A stretch of DNA of 64,000 nt, taken from Aphidius gifuensis (lineage: Eukaryota; Arthropoda; Insecta; Hymenoptera; Braconidae). Where the stretch lies: assembly GCF_014905175.1 (NCBI RefSeq), contig NC_057790.1, positions 22,284,469-22,348,468 of the forward strand, written 5' to 3'. The translations under genes and the position numbers were made by a program. Below, one piece after another: positions 15,201 through 30,200 of this stretch (position 1 is the first letter of the stretch; every line of letters starts with the position of its first letter). Under the pieces are notes generated by a model that saw only the letters and a list, made by a program, of their open reading frames with translations, was not told the DNA's origin and searched no databases.

Positions 15201-18200
15201 GTATTAAACAAAGTGACACAGTGTCTGTTGGATCATCGGTCTTCTGGATTTATCAACATCAACGTGAACTTTATGAACAAGAATTATTTCTCTTTACAAA
15301 CTTAACTTACTTTTATTTTATATATATACCTATCATTTACAACTTTAGTGTGTTACTTACACCTTTTACAAAATAAAAATAATATAAAAAAATAATTTAT
15401 ATGAAAATTTAAAAGATAAATTTATGTATATACGCAAAAGGAATATATTTTATTTGAAAATATACATTCTATCGTTGAAGATAAAAATATGTATATATAT
15501 TTAAAAAATGATTCCACACCATTATCATGAAGAAAGATAAGGTATATAGTAGCAAAAATAATAAAAGATAATAAATGTTTTATATTAAGAAAAGTAAAAA
15601 AAAATTTTAAAATAAAAATAATAAAAAGAAAATAGCGTCAGAAAGCACAAATAATTCAAAAAGTTTTTAGTGTTATATATGATTCATTCTATCGCTACTT
15701 TGCATATACTTGAAAGTCTCAACGAGTTTTTGAAATTTTCATTTATTATTACATAATTGCATATGTAACTAGGTGGTAGTCCAGTCTCTTGGTCTTAGTA
15801 ATAAGCTTGTCCACTAACTGTGCTACCGAAAGCTCTTCTTTTCGATGTTTAAATTCAACAGCAAAAATATTTAAAAATTATGAATATTATAAATAATACG
15901 GAATTCTTTTGATGATTAGATGGAATGTAATTTTGCTTTTTTTATATCATTATTTATTATCAATGAATTTATTTATTAAAATTTCATTGTTTTGTTTTTC
16001 TCTTCAACATGAAAAAACAATTTTCCAGCACTTTTTTACTCTCGTTCACAGTTCTTAGCATGAATTTTTGAACGTCAACGATCGCAGATGGCTTTTCTGC
16101 ATTTTAAAAGTTGACAGAGATATATTGTATGGATTCCATAGTGAATATGTGATACATGTACAAAGTCAGAGACAAATTGTCTTTGTCTGAGTTTTTTATT
16201 TTTTGTTTTATTGACGAATACAGGATATTTTATATCAGTATTTTCTTCACCTTTAAAAATTGAAAATTTATTTTCATATCATTTGTTTGGAAAAAAAAAA
16301 GGTAAATTTGTATTTTAGATAAAAATAAATCGACAAAATAAAAACGCTATATATTTTATTAAAAAAATGATTTTAAAATACTTGAAAATATAATAAAGCT
16401 TTGCAAAAAATATCTTTTGTAATTTTTTTTTTTTATTTACATAATTAACAAGCTTGTTTTATTTTTAGAGATATTAAAAATTGAATAAAATATATAAGAA
16501 ATATTATTATTTTAAATGAAATTTATATATCTTTCGAATCAAATGGCTTATGAGCAAAGTTATAAATTTAATTGTTAAAAATAGTATAACTAGTATACAT
16601 ACTATGAACATTTGGTGTTTGAAATTGTATAGAGAAAGAGAAAGAGAAATAGTAAATACAACAAAGATGAGCATTAATGAAGGAGAGAAAATGCAGTTTG
16701 TGGAAACAAGCTCACTGTATTGTTAATGTTACACTTTTTCTTGTCTACATATATACATGCACACACACATGAACACAAATGAGGTGAGGTAACGAACTGG
16801 TCAGCCATTAAAAGGCTGAATGTAAAGGTCAGAAAAGGTGATAAATATATCTTGTTTTAAACAATGTTTTCATTAATACAATATTTTACTTCTCTAATTC
16901 ATTTATTTATAATAAAAGTTTTATATAAAATTTATATTAATACAAAAAAAAAAAAATTTAACTATTTATTAAATTTATTATTTATTTATTTAAAGTTTAT
17001 TAAATTTTTTTGAATTTACGTTAATAATAAATTTTATAAGCTTGCTTGGTACAAGACCAGTTGATTTAAAAGAAGCTTGGAGCGGATGAGCTTTTCTTAG
17101 TGGTTTCTGGGCATTCTTGGTGACTTGGTTGGTAAAAAGCATTCTCGGCCTATTATTTATTCATATATACTTTTTTTCAAAATAAAAAGGTAAAATCCTC
17201 TCACTATCTTGAGGCCTCAAAGCTTTTTTTTTTTTTTATTTTTTTTCTTTCCAATATAAAATATATATGTAGAAAAAGTAAGGCCAAAGAGGAAAATATT
17301 TCTATGTGTGGTTAAGAAGGACTGAGTTACGTGCTTTGCATTCTCGTAACTTGAATGCCACGCCCGCAGTTTTGTGCTCACACGGGAAAACGGCCACAGA
17401 GAAATGGTATAACGTTGTATTTTCACGTAGTCCAACAACTGCACTATGTGTATATATGTTTACCACAACCCAATTGCAATTCCCCACTTGTAATGTGTGT
17501 GATGGTTATGAGTTTGCATCGTTTCTTCTTTGTCTGGATCATCCCTTTTGACCATTTATCTTTAGCCACCCATATCATCCACCAACATTCACATTAAATA
17601 TTTCCTCAAAATTGACACTATGTAGTATAATTTAAATTTTCTATTTTTCTCAATTAATTTACCAATTACAATATTCATTTTTTAAATATTTTAATTATTT
17701 AAAAATATTTTGACTTGGTAATTTTACTTTATATCATCATTTTGCTTTTGTAAAATAATATTATAATCATTATCAAAGCAACCAAAGTAATTGCATGAAT
17801 ATATTATAAATAATAATGAAATTTTTTTATATATATATTGTATATTTTGAATAATAAATAATTGACTTAAAAAAGAAAAAAAAAATCAATTATAAATTAG
17901 TAATAATATTATGTTTAAATTATAATTTTTAATTATTTTTTTTTTCTTTTTAAACCATACAAAAAAGAAGATTATTATTGGTAATTTAATTGAAAAATAG
18001 TTGTGTGTAATAATGGTTAAATAAAATAACTCGTACATGTAGTGTATAATAATGCCCGATGGCAATATGTTACATGTAGAAGTATGGAGCATTGAGTTAA
18101 TATTAACATGAACGAGTCTCAAAGTTCCACGACAAGGTAAATTGAACGTGTGTTGTTTAAACTTAATTTCCTATAAAATGTGAGAGAGGGAGAGAATAAA

Positions 18201-21200
18201 TGAATGAATGAATGAATGAATAAGTCAGTGAGTAAGAGAAAGAGATTTAATTCTATGTGTGTATACATGAAATGAGAAGTATCATATATATTGCATTGGT
18301 TTTAATACAAAATTTTGTCATGGATGAAAGCACTTGGAAGTAGGCAGTGTGCAAATTCCATGTGTTATCAAATTGTAACCGAGTGAAGCTTTACGCTCTC
18401 TCGAAGACCCGGTTGAATATGCAGATTTGCTATTTCGATTTTGATTTATAATGCCTAAGAATTAATGTTCTTGTATTTTATTCTAGCATTAACTAAAATC
18501 CATATCACTCATTTGAATATCACAATATTTGAATTTATTATTTATTTAAATATTTTAGTTGCGTATATTTTTTTATTATTTATATTGTCTTTATTTTTTC
18601 ATTTTTGATTTGTTTATTTTTCTTATATATACTTGAATTTTTATTTTTTATTTTTGTTTGTTTGTACTTTTTTTTTATAGAGTATCCAAAGTATGCGGTG
18701 TACATGGCTATTATTGATGCAGCATGTTTCAAGCCCTAAGGGTATTATCTACTGCGGATCTTTTCAAAAACTTTTATAATACAAGTTTCCTTCGGGTCAT
18801 GAATCCCAGGACTATACAAATTTTCTTTAAGAATTTTTAGTCTTAAAAATTTCTTGTAGATATGCTTCTTCTTCTCTCAACTAATCAATTTTGTAAAATA
18901 TTTTTTAAAATATGTAAATAATATTTAATATTTGTAAACCAACATTGTTATTATTTATCAACTTGAAAAATAATTTTTAATATCTTCGGTTAAAAGAGTA
19001 CAAATATTTTTTAAATCATCACATATTCTTCGTAAGAAAAAAGCTAAAGAAAAATTCTTTTTTTTTTTTTGTTTTACTTTTGCCATTCGTATATGATTAT
19101 TTTATTAGATTATATATTCAGTGGTGAAAAATACAAGCCAGCTTTTCAACCTCAAATTTAGGAAAATTATTCTTCACCCTTGCAAATAAATATCTCAAAC
19201 CAACAACCAACTATCCATGAGAAACAAAAAAAAAAAACTTAAAAAAAAAAAGATGAGAGACACAGAGTGAGATATTACCGGTTTTATTGTTGACGTTTTT
19301 CGAGTTGCAATTTTAATGTAACAAGATTCATAGCCTGGAAAATTGTACAGTTAAATATAAAGACAAATAAAATGTCAGAGCATTGCATACTTGATTGTCT
19401 CAATGATTTACCACGTTTAACAATAATATTTTACAAACAACAGTGAAAAATATCAACCAATTTGATATTATTTTTGATGTTTAAATTTTATATCAAATTA
19501 TCATTATTAATTATTAATTTTTTCACAAGAAATATTCCTTTATTAAACCCATATTTAAATTTTTAAATTGCAACAACTAATTTTTTTTTTTTTTCTATCA
19601 TTCAAATGTTCAATTTTAATATAAAAATATTATACTTGATCACTTTTTCCAGTAACCATTTACTCAGTAAAAAATTTAAATGTGTATACTCTGAGTTTCT
19701 CACCTCTTTTTAAAATGCAATATTATCCAAGATAATATAACCCAAGTTTAAACTCACTCTGGGACACTTTACATGGTGAACAATTTAATATACATTGGAT
19801 GTTTGAAAAATGCAACGAAAAATATTAAATACCTATTTCGTATGAAATCGTCGACAACACGACGATGCTTATGTGAATAAAAAAAAAAAAAAAATGTATA
19901 CAATGTATAAATAACAAAAAAAAAAAAAATAATAAAGGAATATAAAAAAAAAAACAAGGGAAAAAAATAATAAAAATAAACAACGACATGGTGCATGGTG
20001 CAGAATAGTGTAGCGCAACGACTTTACGTTATTTTTATTTTATTTTTTATACTCTTGTGGATTTAAAGCTGGACTTGGTTGGGTTGTCAAGCTAGATAAT
20101 GTTTATATTACCTGGATCACAAGGATATGTTTCCATAGGTACCATGTCATAAAACGTAGTGATTTTTTTTTTTTTTTTTGTTTCTCATATTAGATATTTT
20201 TATTTATATAATAAAATGTTGATGAAAACAAAAAAATAAAATAAAAAAAGAAATGTTTAATTAATATTTGTTAATATAGATGTTGAATTTTGATGGTTGA
20301 GTGTTATCCTCACCTGAGCTCTGACCCTGATGTTTTCTTTCTTGTCTATCAATGTCCTTTTGGCTTGATGGTGGTCTCTCTGTCCTTTTTGGATAAGGGT
20401 TGTATGCAGCTGGCCATACTGTTGTGTGTCTTTTTGGTGGTGATGGTGTACTATACTGCCTACCTGAAAATTAAGATTAGGATACCTCATCTAACCAGCT
20501 TCCAGGATACCCACTTGTTATTTATCATGCACCGTTACTATTCCACACCATGATCAGTCTTTTGGTATGTGTATATTATATTTCAATTTTTAATTAATAT
20601 TTTTAATTAATTATCAAAGTTTTATGTGCATATTAATTGGCACACGATTCTTCAATCATGCAATAGATTTTAATTTAATAAATTGATAATTTTTTTTTAT
20701 TAAAACAAATTCTAACGAAATTAATTAAATTTTTTTTCTCTTTTATTTTTTTTTTATATTATGCATTTGTAATAAATAATTCAATATTAAATTAATCTAA
20801 TTTCCGATTAAATTAATTAAGGTACTTTTTGATTATTGAGCTTTTTTTTTTTTTAATTAAATCTGATTTGATGAATTTTAATGGAAAAGTTTTGTCATTT
20901 TTTTTTTTTTTTTATTTATAAGACAATGTTTTGCCAAACGACATTGTTATACATGAAAGTTTAAATGCATACACTGTTGGGATTAAGCAGAGTATGTAGA
21001 AAATATATTGACACACTTGAGTCAAGTTAAAAAATAAGTACAATGGAGATAGAATTAGGAATATATATATGAAAAAGAGAGATAAAAATGTATATAAAAT
21101 GAAAAAAAAGAGGTGATAAGAGGGTTAGAGTGAGAAAAAAGAGCAGTGAGAGGAAAATAGCAGTCCCATGAGGGCACGTGGCCTGTTTACACGGTAGATT

Positions 21201-24200
21201 GAAAGTTTCAAAGACGATAATTTTGTATTCACAGCCGGGACCATACAGTTCAACTTCATGTTTGACGCCAGAGCCTATCTCATCTTATTTATTCATTTTT
21301 TTTTTTTTATTTTCTCATCTACTTTGCCTGTCAAAAAATAAGCAAAATAAACTGTCATGAATTTTTCAAAATTAACTAACTTTATAAAACAATTTTCTAA
21401 ATTTAAAAATAGCATTAATAAACAAAAATTTAAATAAATTTATTTGTAATATATTTCAATAGATTTATATTTTTTTATTTATATCAATAAAAATCTATAT
21501 AGTCAATGTCTTTGATGAACTGATCATTCAACTAAAACTTCATTAAGCCAATTTAATTTTCTTTCAAATTACAAACTCAAAGATCATTCAATATTATTTG
21601 AATCAATATTCATATACATTATAAGTTGAATATTAATTAAACTATACAACAAAGCAATAATATGAAATTTTGAAATTTACCCTTTTGATTATCCTTTCAT
21701 ACTATCAAAGCCAATTATCAATATACAGCTTTATTCTGTTGTCACAAACAACAAGTTATTTCACTCACCATCTATCCTTTCTTTGCCCTTGATTCTTATT
21801 CAACCCTTCCATAACATTTCTCTATTTTTCCCATCCCCTTTCAACTATACAGTAAAGCCACATTGCTTATATATATAAACACTGTATATATTTGCCACTG
21901 TCTAGATACTGCACTGTTGATGGCAGGCTACTAAAAAGTTTTCGAATAAAAGTTTAAATATGACTAGAAAGTTTGTGTTTCACCATCAGGGTAGGTAGTA
22001 GCGTATGTCAACCACACACACTTTATATATATATATAAATACAATGAATATGTGTGTGTGTGTGGTTGGATAGTTTTGTTAGTTGAAGAAATTACTTTCT
22101 GGACATAAAAAAAAAAAAAAAAGTATGGAAAAATAGGCTAGAGACCTAAGGACCAAGCTTCTTTTCTCATGACCTCTTTTATTTTATTTATTTTTTTTCT
22201 TTCTAATATTATATTATACTCTAAACAATATATTGCTGATATGAGATACCTGTCTTTGTATGCAAAGAGCAGGTGAATATATATTACATAGATCTTTTTT
22301 ACATTTTATACAAACTATATGCACAATCACATTTAGCTCGTATTTCACTTGTCTCTTATGCATACATTCTCTTGTATTTTTTTTTTTTTTATTCTCTTTA
22401 CCGACATCCTCATAACCTTTGGCACCTATCATCTACTATTTTTTTATTTTTAAAAAAATGTTTTTCAAACATTAATTTATACTTTTTTATAGTAATTTAA
22501 TTTAATTAAATTTTGCTTTTTTTTTTTGTCATTATCAAACATTGAGATTGTAGAAAAATTTATTCTTTGAATGTAGAAGCTATGCAGTGTCTCTTGAGTA
22601 TATAAAAAATTTATTTTAATTATAATTTATAACTGTGGTGATTTTGAAATATATGTATAATAGTAATATAAATTATTATTTATATTATCATGGGAAATGG
22701 TAAAATAGTATTGTCTTTTTGTGTAAATGTTAGTATTCATATGTGTATGTGTATATAGAAATATATGAAAGGATGATACAGGGTGTTTTTGGAAAGGGTT
22801 ATACAGTGTGTTGGATGATGTCGGCTATCATTTTCCTGATAATTAATTAAGGCCCAGGAAGGATCGATGAGCCATTCACGTGGGAGTATAACTCGACTCA
22901 TTATGAAACACTGTACTCCCAATGGTATAATTTTCAGTCACTGTATACCTGACACATAGTGTATGTGATATATATAAATATATTATACACATTGTTTGTT
23001 TGTTTGTGTATGTGTGTGTGTATCGAATATAGACAGAAGGTACGTGTATACAATTCGTGTCAGCACAAACGTTTACCTATATCACTTGCAAAATAACTTG
23101 TCACTTGATTTTACAAACATATCACATGGTGCAATGTTGTTTTTTATTTTTTTTTTCATTTTATTATTTTAAAAGTTCATTGTTTAAAATTAAAATAAAC
23201 AAAAAAAAAATTCTAATTGATTAATTTGTTAGAATAATGATTGATTGTTTTTGATGATAATAAATTATATAATTTTTTTTTTTAGAAATTTTATCATTTT
23301 GGACCCGCATATGATAGTCATTTATTTTTAAGTATCAAAAAGCATACTACCTGCATCTACTATGTATGAATAGAAAATAAAAAATAAAAAATAGTGTTGA
23401 GGGTGGATTGAAAGCTGGTGAAAACAATGCCATTTGAAAAAAGCTCTATCGTCTTATTATTTTTGTTTATTTTCTTATTATCATCTCTCACTTTTTCGCG
23501 GTATTATATATTATTTTATATTTTTTTTTGTTCATTTTTGAAAGCGTGTATTCAACTCTTGTCTTGCAGCAAGTTTTGCCCGCTGACTTTTTTTATCTGA
23601 ACGTTTTAAGAAGGTGAATGTGAAGAGGTACCCCATCAGTGAGTGGCCGATTTTAAATTGAACTTTTTTTTGATTCGTTTCGTAAGATAACAATAATAGA
23701 GTACTCCCAAAAGCTTTCTCGGTTTTATTTTCTATTTTTTTTCTATTTTTTCTGACCACTTTTACTCGGGATTCATTATTTTTCACTATTTTTTTTCATT
23801 TATATACAATGCAATCTCTTTCGGTTTTTTTTCAAAAGTCAACTAGCTCCTACTCTATTTCATTTACCAGCAAATTAAACCTCTTTTTGTATTATATAGT
23901 AAATTGAATTTTAAATGCATTTAATTAGGTTAACAGCTCAAACCAACAATAGAGTTAAAAATAAATATTAATACGTATATACTGACATATAATATCCGAA
24001 TAAATTAACCATGTCAAGAATATTATTGAAAAAACTGTTTTATTATTTTTTAAATTGTCACTCAAAAAATTCTAAACTTTGATAAATATTTATCCCCAAT
24101 GTCTCACGTCTTTTGCATATTTTTACAATCTCATAAAATTTTTTTAATCTTCTATTATTATGTCTCCCTGCTTATGAGTATATAATTCTTATTTTTAAAA

Positions 24201-27200
24201 AAATATATATATTTTTACGTGACATATCTTGACCGAAAAAAAAAAAAACCTTTCTATTCAATCTATATTCCATATGAGAAAAATAAATAAAATTTTTATA
24301 TTTAAATTTCTCGTCAGTTTTAAATTTAATTAAAATTGACGAGAAAAAAAATAATAATTAATTTTTCATCACTAAAATAATAAAGGTTTTTAAAATTTTG
24401 AAATTCTATTTTGTATAATAGGATATTTATTTTTTGTTTGAAAAATAATATATAATGGTAGATTATCTGTATATTTCTAAGGGGTATATATAGCCGAACA
24501 AAAATCTTGTTGACGTTAATTCAACCGGAAGTGACAAGGTAACGTTGCATCATTTCATTGTCAACGTTACTGTCAGCTTAAATATCTTTTTACTCTATCT
24601 ATCTCGATTTTGAGTCATTTTCTTGTTATCTCCTGTTTGGATTTCTTATATATATTCTCACTTTATTCCATCTATTCTTTTCTACTTAACATTATTCCCT
24701 GTGACTCGAATGAAGAACTATATCATATATATACGTATAATAATCTTCAGTTCATATCGTTTCGACCTTTTATTCAAAAGAAAAAAAAAAAAAAATATAC
24801 ATGATACGACAAATACAGACGTATCTAATCCGAACACTAGAAACACAAGTTGGAAAAGTATATAATCATATAAAAAAAAATAAATAAAAGCTAAAGAAAT
24901 AAAGTCCAAATATCAAATATATTTTATACTAAATCGATAAAAAAAAAATATATATATATTTACCATTTTGAAATAAACTTTAAATTCCATACCAACATTT
25001 GACGAAATAAAACTTTTTAAAAATTTACAATCATATTTGACATTTATATTTTCAGGGAATACATTTTATATTAAATAAAAAAAAATCAAATAAATAAATT
25101 AAAAAAGAAAAAAAAAAAACAGTTAAAACGTGATGTACGTATTTATGAATAAAATAAATGTTTTTTAATAATAAAAAAATTCATTTAAAAATATGTATAG
25201 AGTGAAAAACATATTTGTATTTAAAAAGGATAATATTGATTCTAATTATGGTATAGTAAATTGAGTGTTTGGTGTAACACCCTTGGGGCTTTTCCAGATG
25301 AATAAAATTTCATTGTGTTCGTGAGGTTTGATAATAACAAGAGACCCAAAAAGCCGCAAGCTCAAGGTTTTAGAATAAGGTGTATAAGAGAAATAGGGTA
25401 TGAAAAATTGAAAAATATAGAAATTGAGTGTGCGAGAGCACAAGTGAAGGTGGGTTTTCAAAATGGCCTGAAAGCTTTGGTTATATAATATATAATATAT
25501 AAAGAGAAAGACAAAATTGTAAGGCGTGACACTCTCTTTCTCTCTCTCATATTGTTTTACTACCTTCGTTGTTGTATTGATATTGCATGGACGTTAATAA
25601 TGCAACGTATTAAGATTGGTTTTACCAACTACGTGCCGATACAACAACAACAACAACGAGAGTTGAATATATATGTATATGTTTATACGTGATATTATGG
25701 TCCAGGTCTGAAGCAAAGACAAAGCAAAATGTACAGAGTTGATGGCCACTGAAATTTGACCGACATAAATTGAAATTATATTTAATAATATTAAAGAATT
25801 ATTTATAAATATATTTTTCAGTATATCAAAAAAGAAAGATATAAAATTTTCAAATTTATTATTTTTTTTTTTCCATAAATGTATAATGTATTATTTTACT
25901 TTTTATTTTAATTTTTCAATTAGTTTAATCAAGCTGGTAAATATATAATATTTATATTACAAAAATAAAACTTACCCTCTTTATTTGCACTGCTTCTAAT
26001 TTCTGTTGCTGTTGGTGGAGCTGATGGTTGTGCCATTTCTGAAAAATAAAAAAATAAATAAATTTATATGTATATATATTTTATTTGAAGGTAAAAATAG
26101 TAGTTTTGTTTTTAGAATTTAAAAGTTAAAATGTGGTGTATTTATTATACAATATATATTCTGTAAGATTTGATTTTTTTTATACAATATATATCAAGTA
26201 CTGCTCATCTTCAGTATGTATACCATGCAAATAGTGTAGTTATCACTACAACGATGCAATAAGGTTGGTTATGATAGCACGATCATGAGAATGAGACAAT
26301 CGAGACTCGAGATGCGTGTCAAATGGCCCATAGAAAAATATTGGCTACATGTATACATCCCTCTAAAGTTTTATACTCTTTCTAACAATATACCAACCAC
26401 CACCACATAATGAAACTAGATATTCAACACTAGTTTATTCAACAATCGTAAAAATAAAAAATAAAATTTTTACCTTTACTATAGTAGAACGAAAAATACA
26501 TATATTTATATGAGAAATAAAATTTCAACTCACCGTATAGCCTAATTGATCCTTCAGTTTCACCAAGTGAATTTTTACTAATACATCGATAACTTCCAAA
26601 ATCACTTGATTGGAGATTTCTAATAGTTAATTGCATATTTGTTCTGTAGCTACTTTCCATTATTGTTGATGTATATTTATCATTTGATAATACCATTGTA
26701 TTATTAAAATTCCAGTAGCTTATTGCACGTGGATGTGCTTCAACATTGCACTCAAGAGTTACATTTTTACCAGCTGGTGCACCCATCAATTGATTTGGTA
26801 CAAATATCGTCGGTGAAACTGCCAACAAAAAATAAAAAAATAGCATAAAATTTATAGATACATATTATAAATAAATCGATTAACATTAAAAATTAATTTA
26901 TCCATTAAATTTATAATGTAGTTTTCATGTTGTGAAAGTATGAATATCAAATGACAAAAAATTTCATGTAAAATGTATCGAAAAAAAATTCTATCAGTGT
27001 CATTTACTTTTATTTATTATTTATTTCTTAAAAAAGTATTCTATCTAGGTACATATATAAATAATAAATGAAATAAAAAATTTTTTCAACAAAGTTAAAA
27101 GTATTATCTTTTTACAATGAGGATATATATGCCATCTTGAATCCTTAGTAATTAGCCAACTTTATAATCCATTCTTGTTCGGATTAATGAACAATATTAC

Positions 27201-30200
27201 AAACGAAATGTATAATAACTTTTTGTAATAATCTACATGTAATATAATATTATTTTGGTTTTGAGAAACAATGCATATGTTAAAGTGCATATGTTACATT
27301 TACAAAATTATCTCTAAAATAATAAACTTGACGTATTATTAAATTATGTACAACAAGCTGATGTTAATTCAGGCTTTTGAGTGTGGTTTCACTATGTCGA
27401 CATATGTTACAACAAATTAATTTACAACTCAATCGAAATGAATACCTATATATTTTCATTATTCAATAATTTAAAGAAGCCAAATATATGCATTAATTAA
27501 TAATAATTATTTTAAAGTTAAATTAAATTGAAAAAAAAAAAAATGGATTATAATATTTTTTGAAATAAAAATTCAAGTTAATTTAGATATTTAATATTGT
27601 GTTATTAGACATTATTTACTTTGATAATAATATGATCAAAATTTAGGTTGATTGAGTGAATTCTTGGTTGAGTTTCAGAGATAGGAGGGCTAGGGGAGGA
27701 AATATGCGCGTTAATTAGGGGTCAGTAACGGTGAGAATCCATTGGATCTGTGGCTAATGGTATGATGCATACAATGATAAGGGAGGAAAAGGGTGCTACA
27801 TGCCATTGAATATATAGCATACATATATATATATATATAAACTCAAATATATTGTATATATCATGTTCGATATATATAGCTAGTGAGTATGGAGGCGTGC
27901 TTGGCATAATCCTACCTCGTATACCACACAACTAAGCTTCAAATTGTTTCAAACTCTTAACAATTACGTAATACCAATTTCTCTTTGTGTATTTCAAATC
28001 TATTCTGGAATTTTAGGATTTCAATTTTGTTGATATTAATCAAACAAATATTTATCTTAAATTAGTTAATTGAATTATCAAAAATTTTAATTGTAAATTA
28101 AAAAATTAAAAAATATTTAAATGAATTTTTCAAAGTATTATTTTTTTAAATATAAAATTTTAATTATAGTGTGTTTTATCGATCAGTTATATTTTCTAAA
28201 AAAAATACTGTCATTTAAATTTATTATTATTATTTTTATTTCAGGAAAAAAAAATAAATTTTTTTATCTTTTTACAGCTGAAAGATCTTAGTGGCAATAA
28301 GCTTGAATATCCTCACTCTACTCTGTGTCATAAAAAATCCAGTAGTATTTTTTTTTTTTTGTTTGTTTTGCATAAAATATTTACCTGGGTCATCTAAATA
28401 TTCAAGTGACACACGTGCATTGTTTGTGAGGCGTATGTACATATCGTATATAGAGCAAGTGTTCAAGAATTGAAAGGTAAAAACAACAAAAGGATAAAGT
28501 AAGTGACATAGATGGTAGTAGATGGTCGAATGAAATTTATGTTGCTTAAAAAAATACAAGATTCAGTTGGTTTTTGGTTTCACCTAAATCTTGAATTGTT
28601 TTTTTTATTTAATTTAATTTTTTTTTATTTTATTTTAATAGAATTCAAGTAAACACAAGATGATAAAATTCTGGGCCTGACGTAAACGAATGAAATGCAT
28701 AAAATAAAAATAAAAAAATGACTTTATACCATTGGGGAAAGTAGAGATGGAAAATAAAAAAAAGAAGGGATAAAGTTTGCCTCGTGCCGACTTTTTGTAT
28801 TTCCCAAGAGATATTTGGCCGGCCGATCTCACAACCACAACAGTCAAAACAACAAATGAAATTTCAACAATTTGCCCTGGAATACGTTGGAATAAATTCC
28901 CAATGGTATGCAAGCTACATATGAATTTATTTTTAGCACCAAGATTAGTTGAATTTTTTTTTTTTTTCTATACACTATTGTAATTCTCTATTTATGAAAT
29001 ATTCAATATAGATAAATGGCAAATAATAAATTCATGAATGAAAATTAAGTTTAAAAAAATAAAAAACAATATATAATTTTGAATTTTTATATTAATTTAT
29101 ATTTTTAATACTTACATTCAACATCGACTGTTATTCTTTTGCTGACAGTTGGTGGTATTCCATTTGTTGCGATGCAAAGATATGCTCCCATTTCAGTTCT
29201 TGTAATTTTTGTTAAGTTAAGCTGTTCACCAAGATATTTTTCAACTGAAATAAATAAAAAATATTGTGATAATTAAATTTAGCTAATAACTTGATTAACA
29301 ATTTATTGATCTTATTTGACAAATGAATGTACGTTTAAAATTCGATGATGCAAATCTTAAGCATTTCTTAATGATTACAATGTGTAACGAATTGTCTTAT
29401 TTATTTTCTTTTAACTCACTTTTTTATGTCTAGATTTTAAACTATCCATTCACCTTACATTAAGAGCAAAAGTTTTTCATATAATAAATCGCACTTGTGC
29501 CTCGTTTCATCAACTTCAAGCGGCAATTTACGATGGAAGTTCTATGCAGTGGTCGCATGGGGACTAAAAGCAACTGTTTAAAGCGATTCTCTCGTGGTGT
29601 TGAAGACGAATGAAAAAGATGAAGTTAATGTGATAGACAGAGTTGGACAAAATATATATATAATAGAAAAGGATCAAGTCCCACACTTGACTGTATATAT
29701 ATATAAAAAGCTCAGCAGAATCAAGGCCCAAGAGAGGTATTGTAATTGAAAACTTTAAGGCTTGCTACTTATGAGCACACTTTGAAAACTGTGAGTTTGT
29801 CTTGTGTAAACATTAACTCAATGTTCATTCTCTTCTAACCATCCACCCTTCATTTCTTTTGTCGTTTTTTTTTTTCTTTATTTTTTTTGTTTTACTACCT
29901 CACTCCATCAACTTCTTTCATCACCAATTCGATTGTGCAAATGAAAGAAATCCCTAGATGATACATTGTCGACGTTTTCTTTTTCAACTTCATGATTATT
30001 CATTTTCAATCAAGACTAAACTTGTCGAGTTTACATGTTAGCAAACAATTTTTTATTTTAATTAATTTTTAAAATGATTTTTAAAAAAAAATTAATCATA
30101 TAAAATATAATTAAATTACATTTTTTAAATTAAGAATACTTAATTTATTGATTAATTAAGTTAATTCAATTTCTTTTGACATTGGTTGAACTAATTGCTC

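Larger units (their letters stand above)
12289..20313 (-). other. DIP intron before the terminal exon (8.0 kb)
   Basis: This GT-AG phase-1 intron holds a GAA microsatellite read on plus (about 12541-12563), a 64-bp-spaced direct repeat (13419-13517), a TGAA microsatellite (18201-18220), a GC-richer patch at about 17280-17560 and a possible cassette exon at 19279-19334. No gene is supported in it. Confidence 0.7.

Noticed and set aside
15164..15376. Plus-strand ORF of 70 residues in a slightly GC-richer stretch
   Set aside because: Ends in low-complexity Phe/Tyr/Ile residues, has no recognisable domain and lies within a DIP intron.
20107..20160. Minus-strand stretch ending GATCCAG|GTAATA, a good donor with an in-frame ATG
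   Set aside because: No acceptor: the upstream minus-strand DNA is poly-A rather than pyrimidine-rich. It could only be a new first exon, for which there is no other sign.
27820..27840. TA dinucleotide runs here and elsewhere as functional elements
   Set aside because: Ordinary for DNA of this composition.
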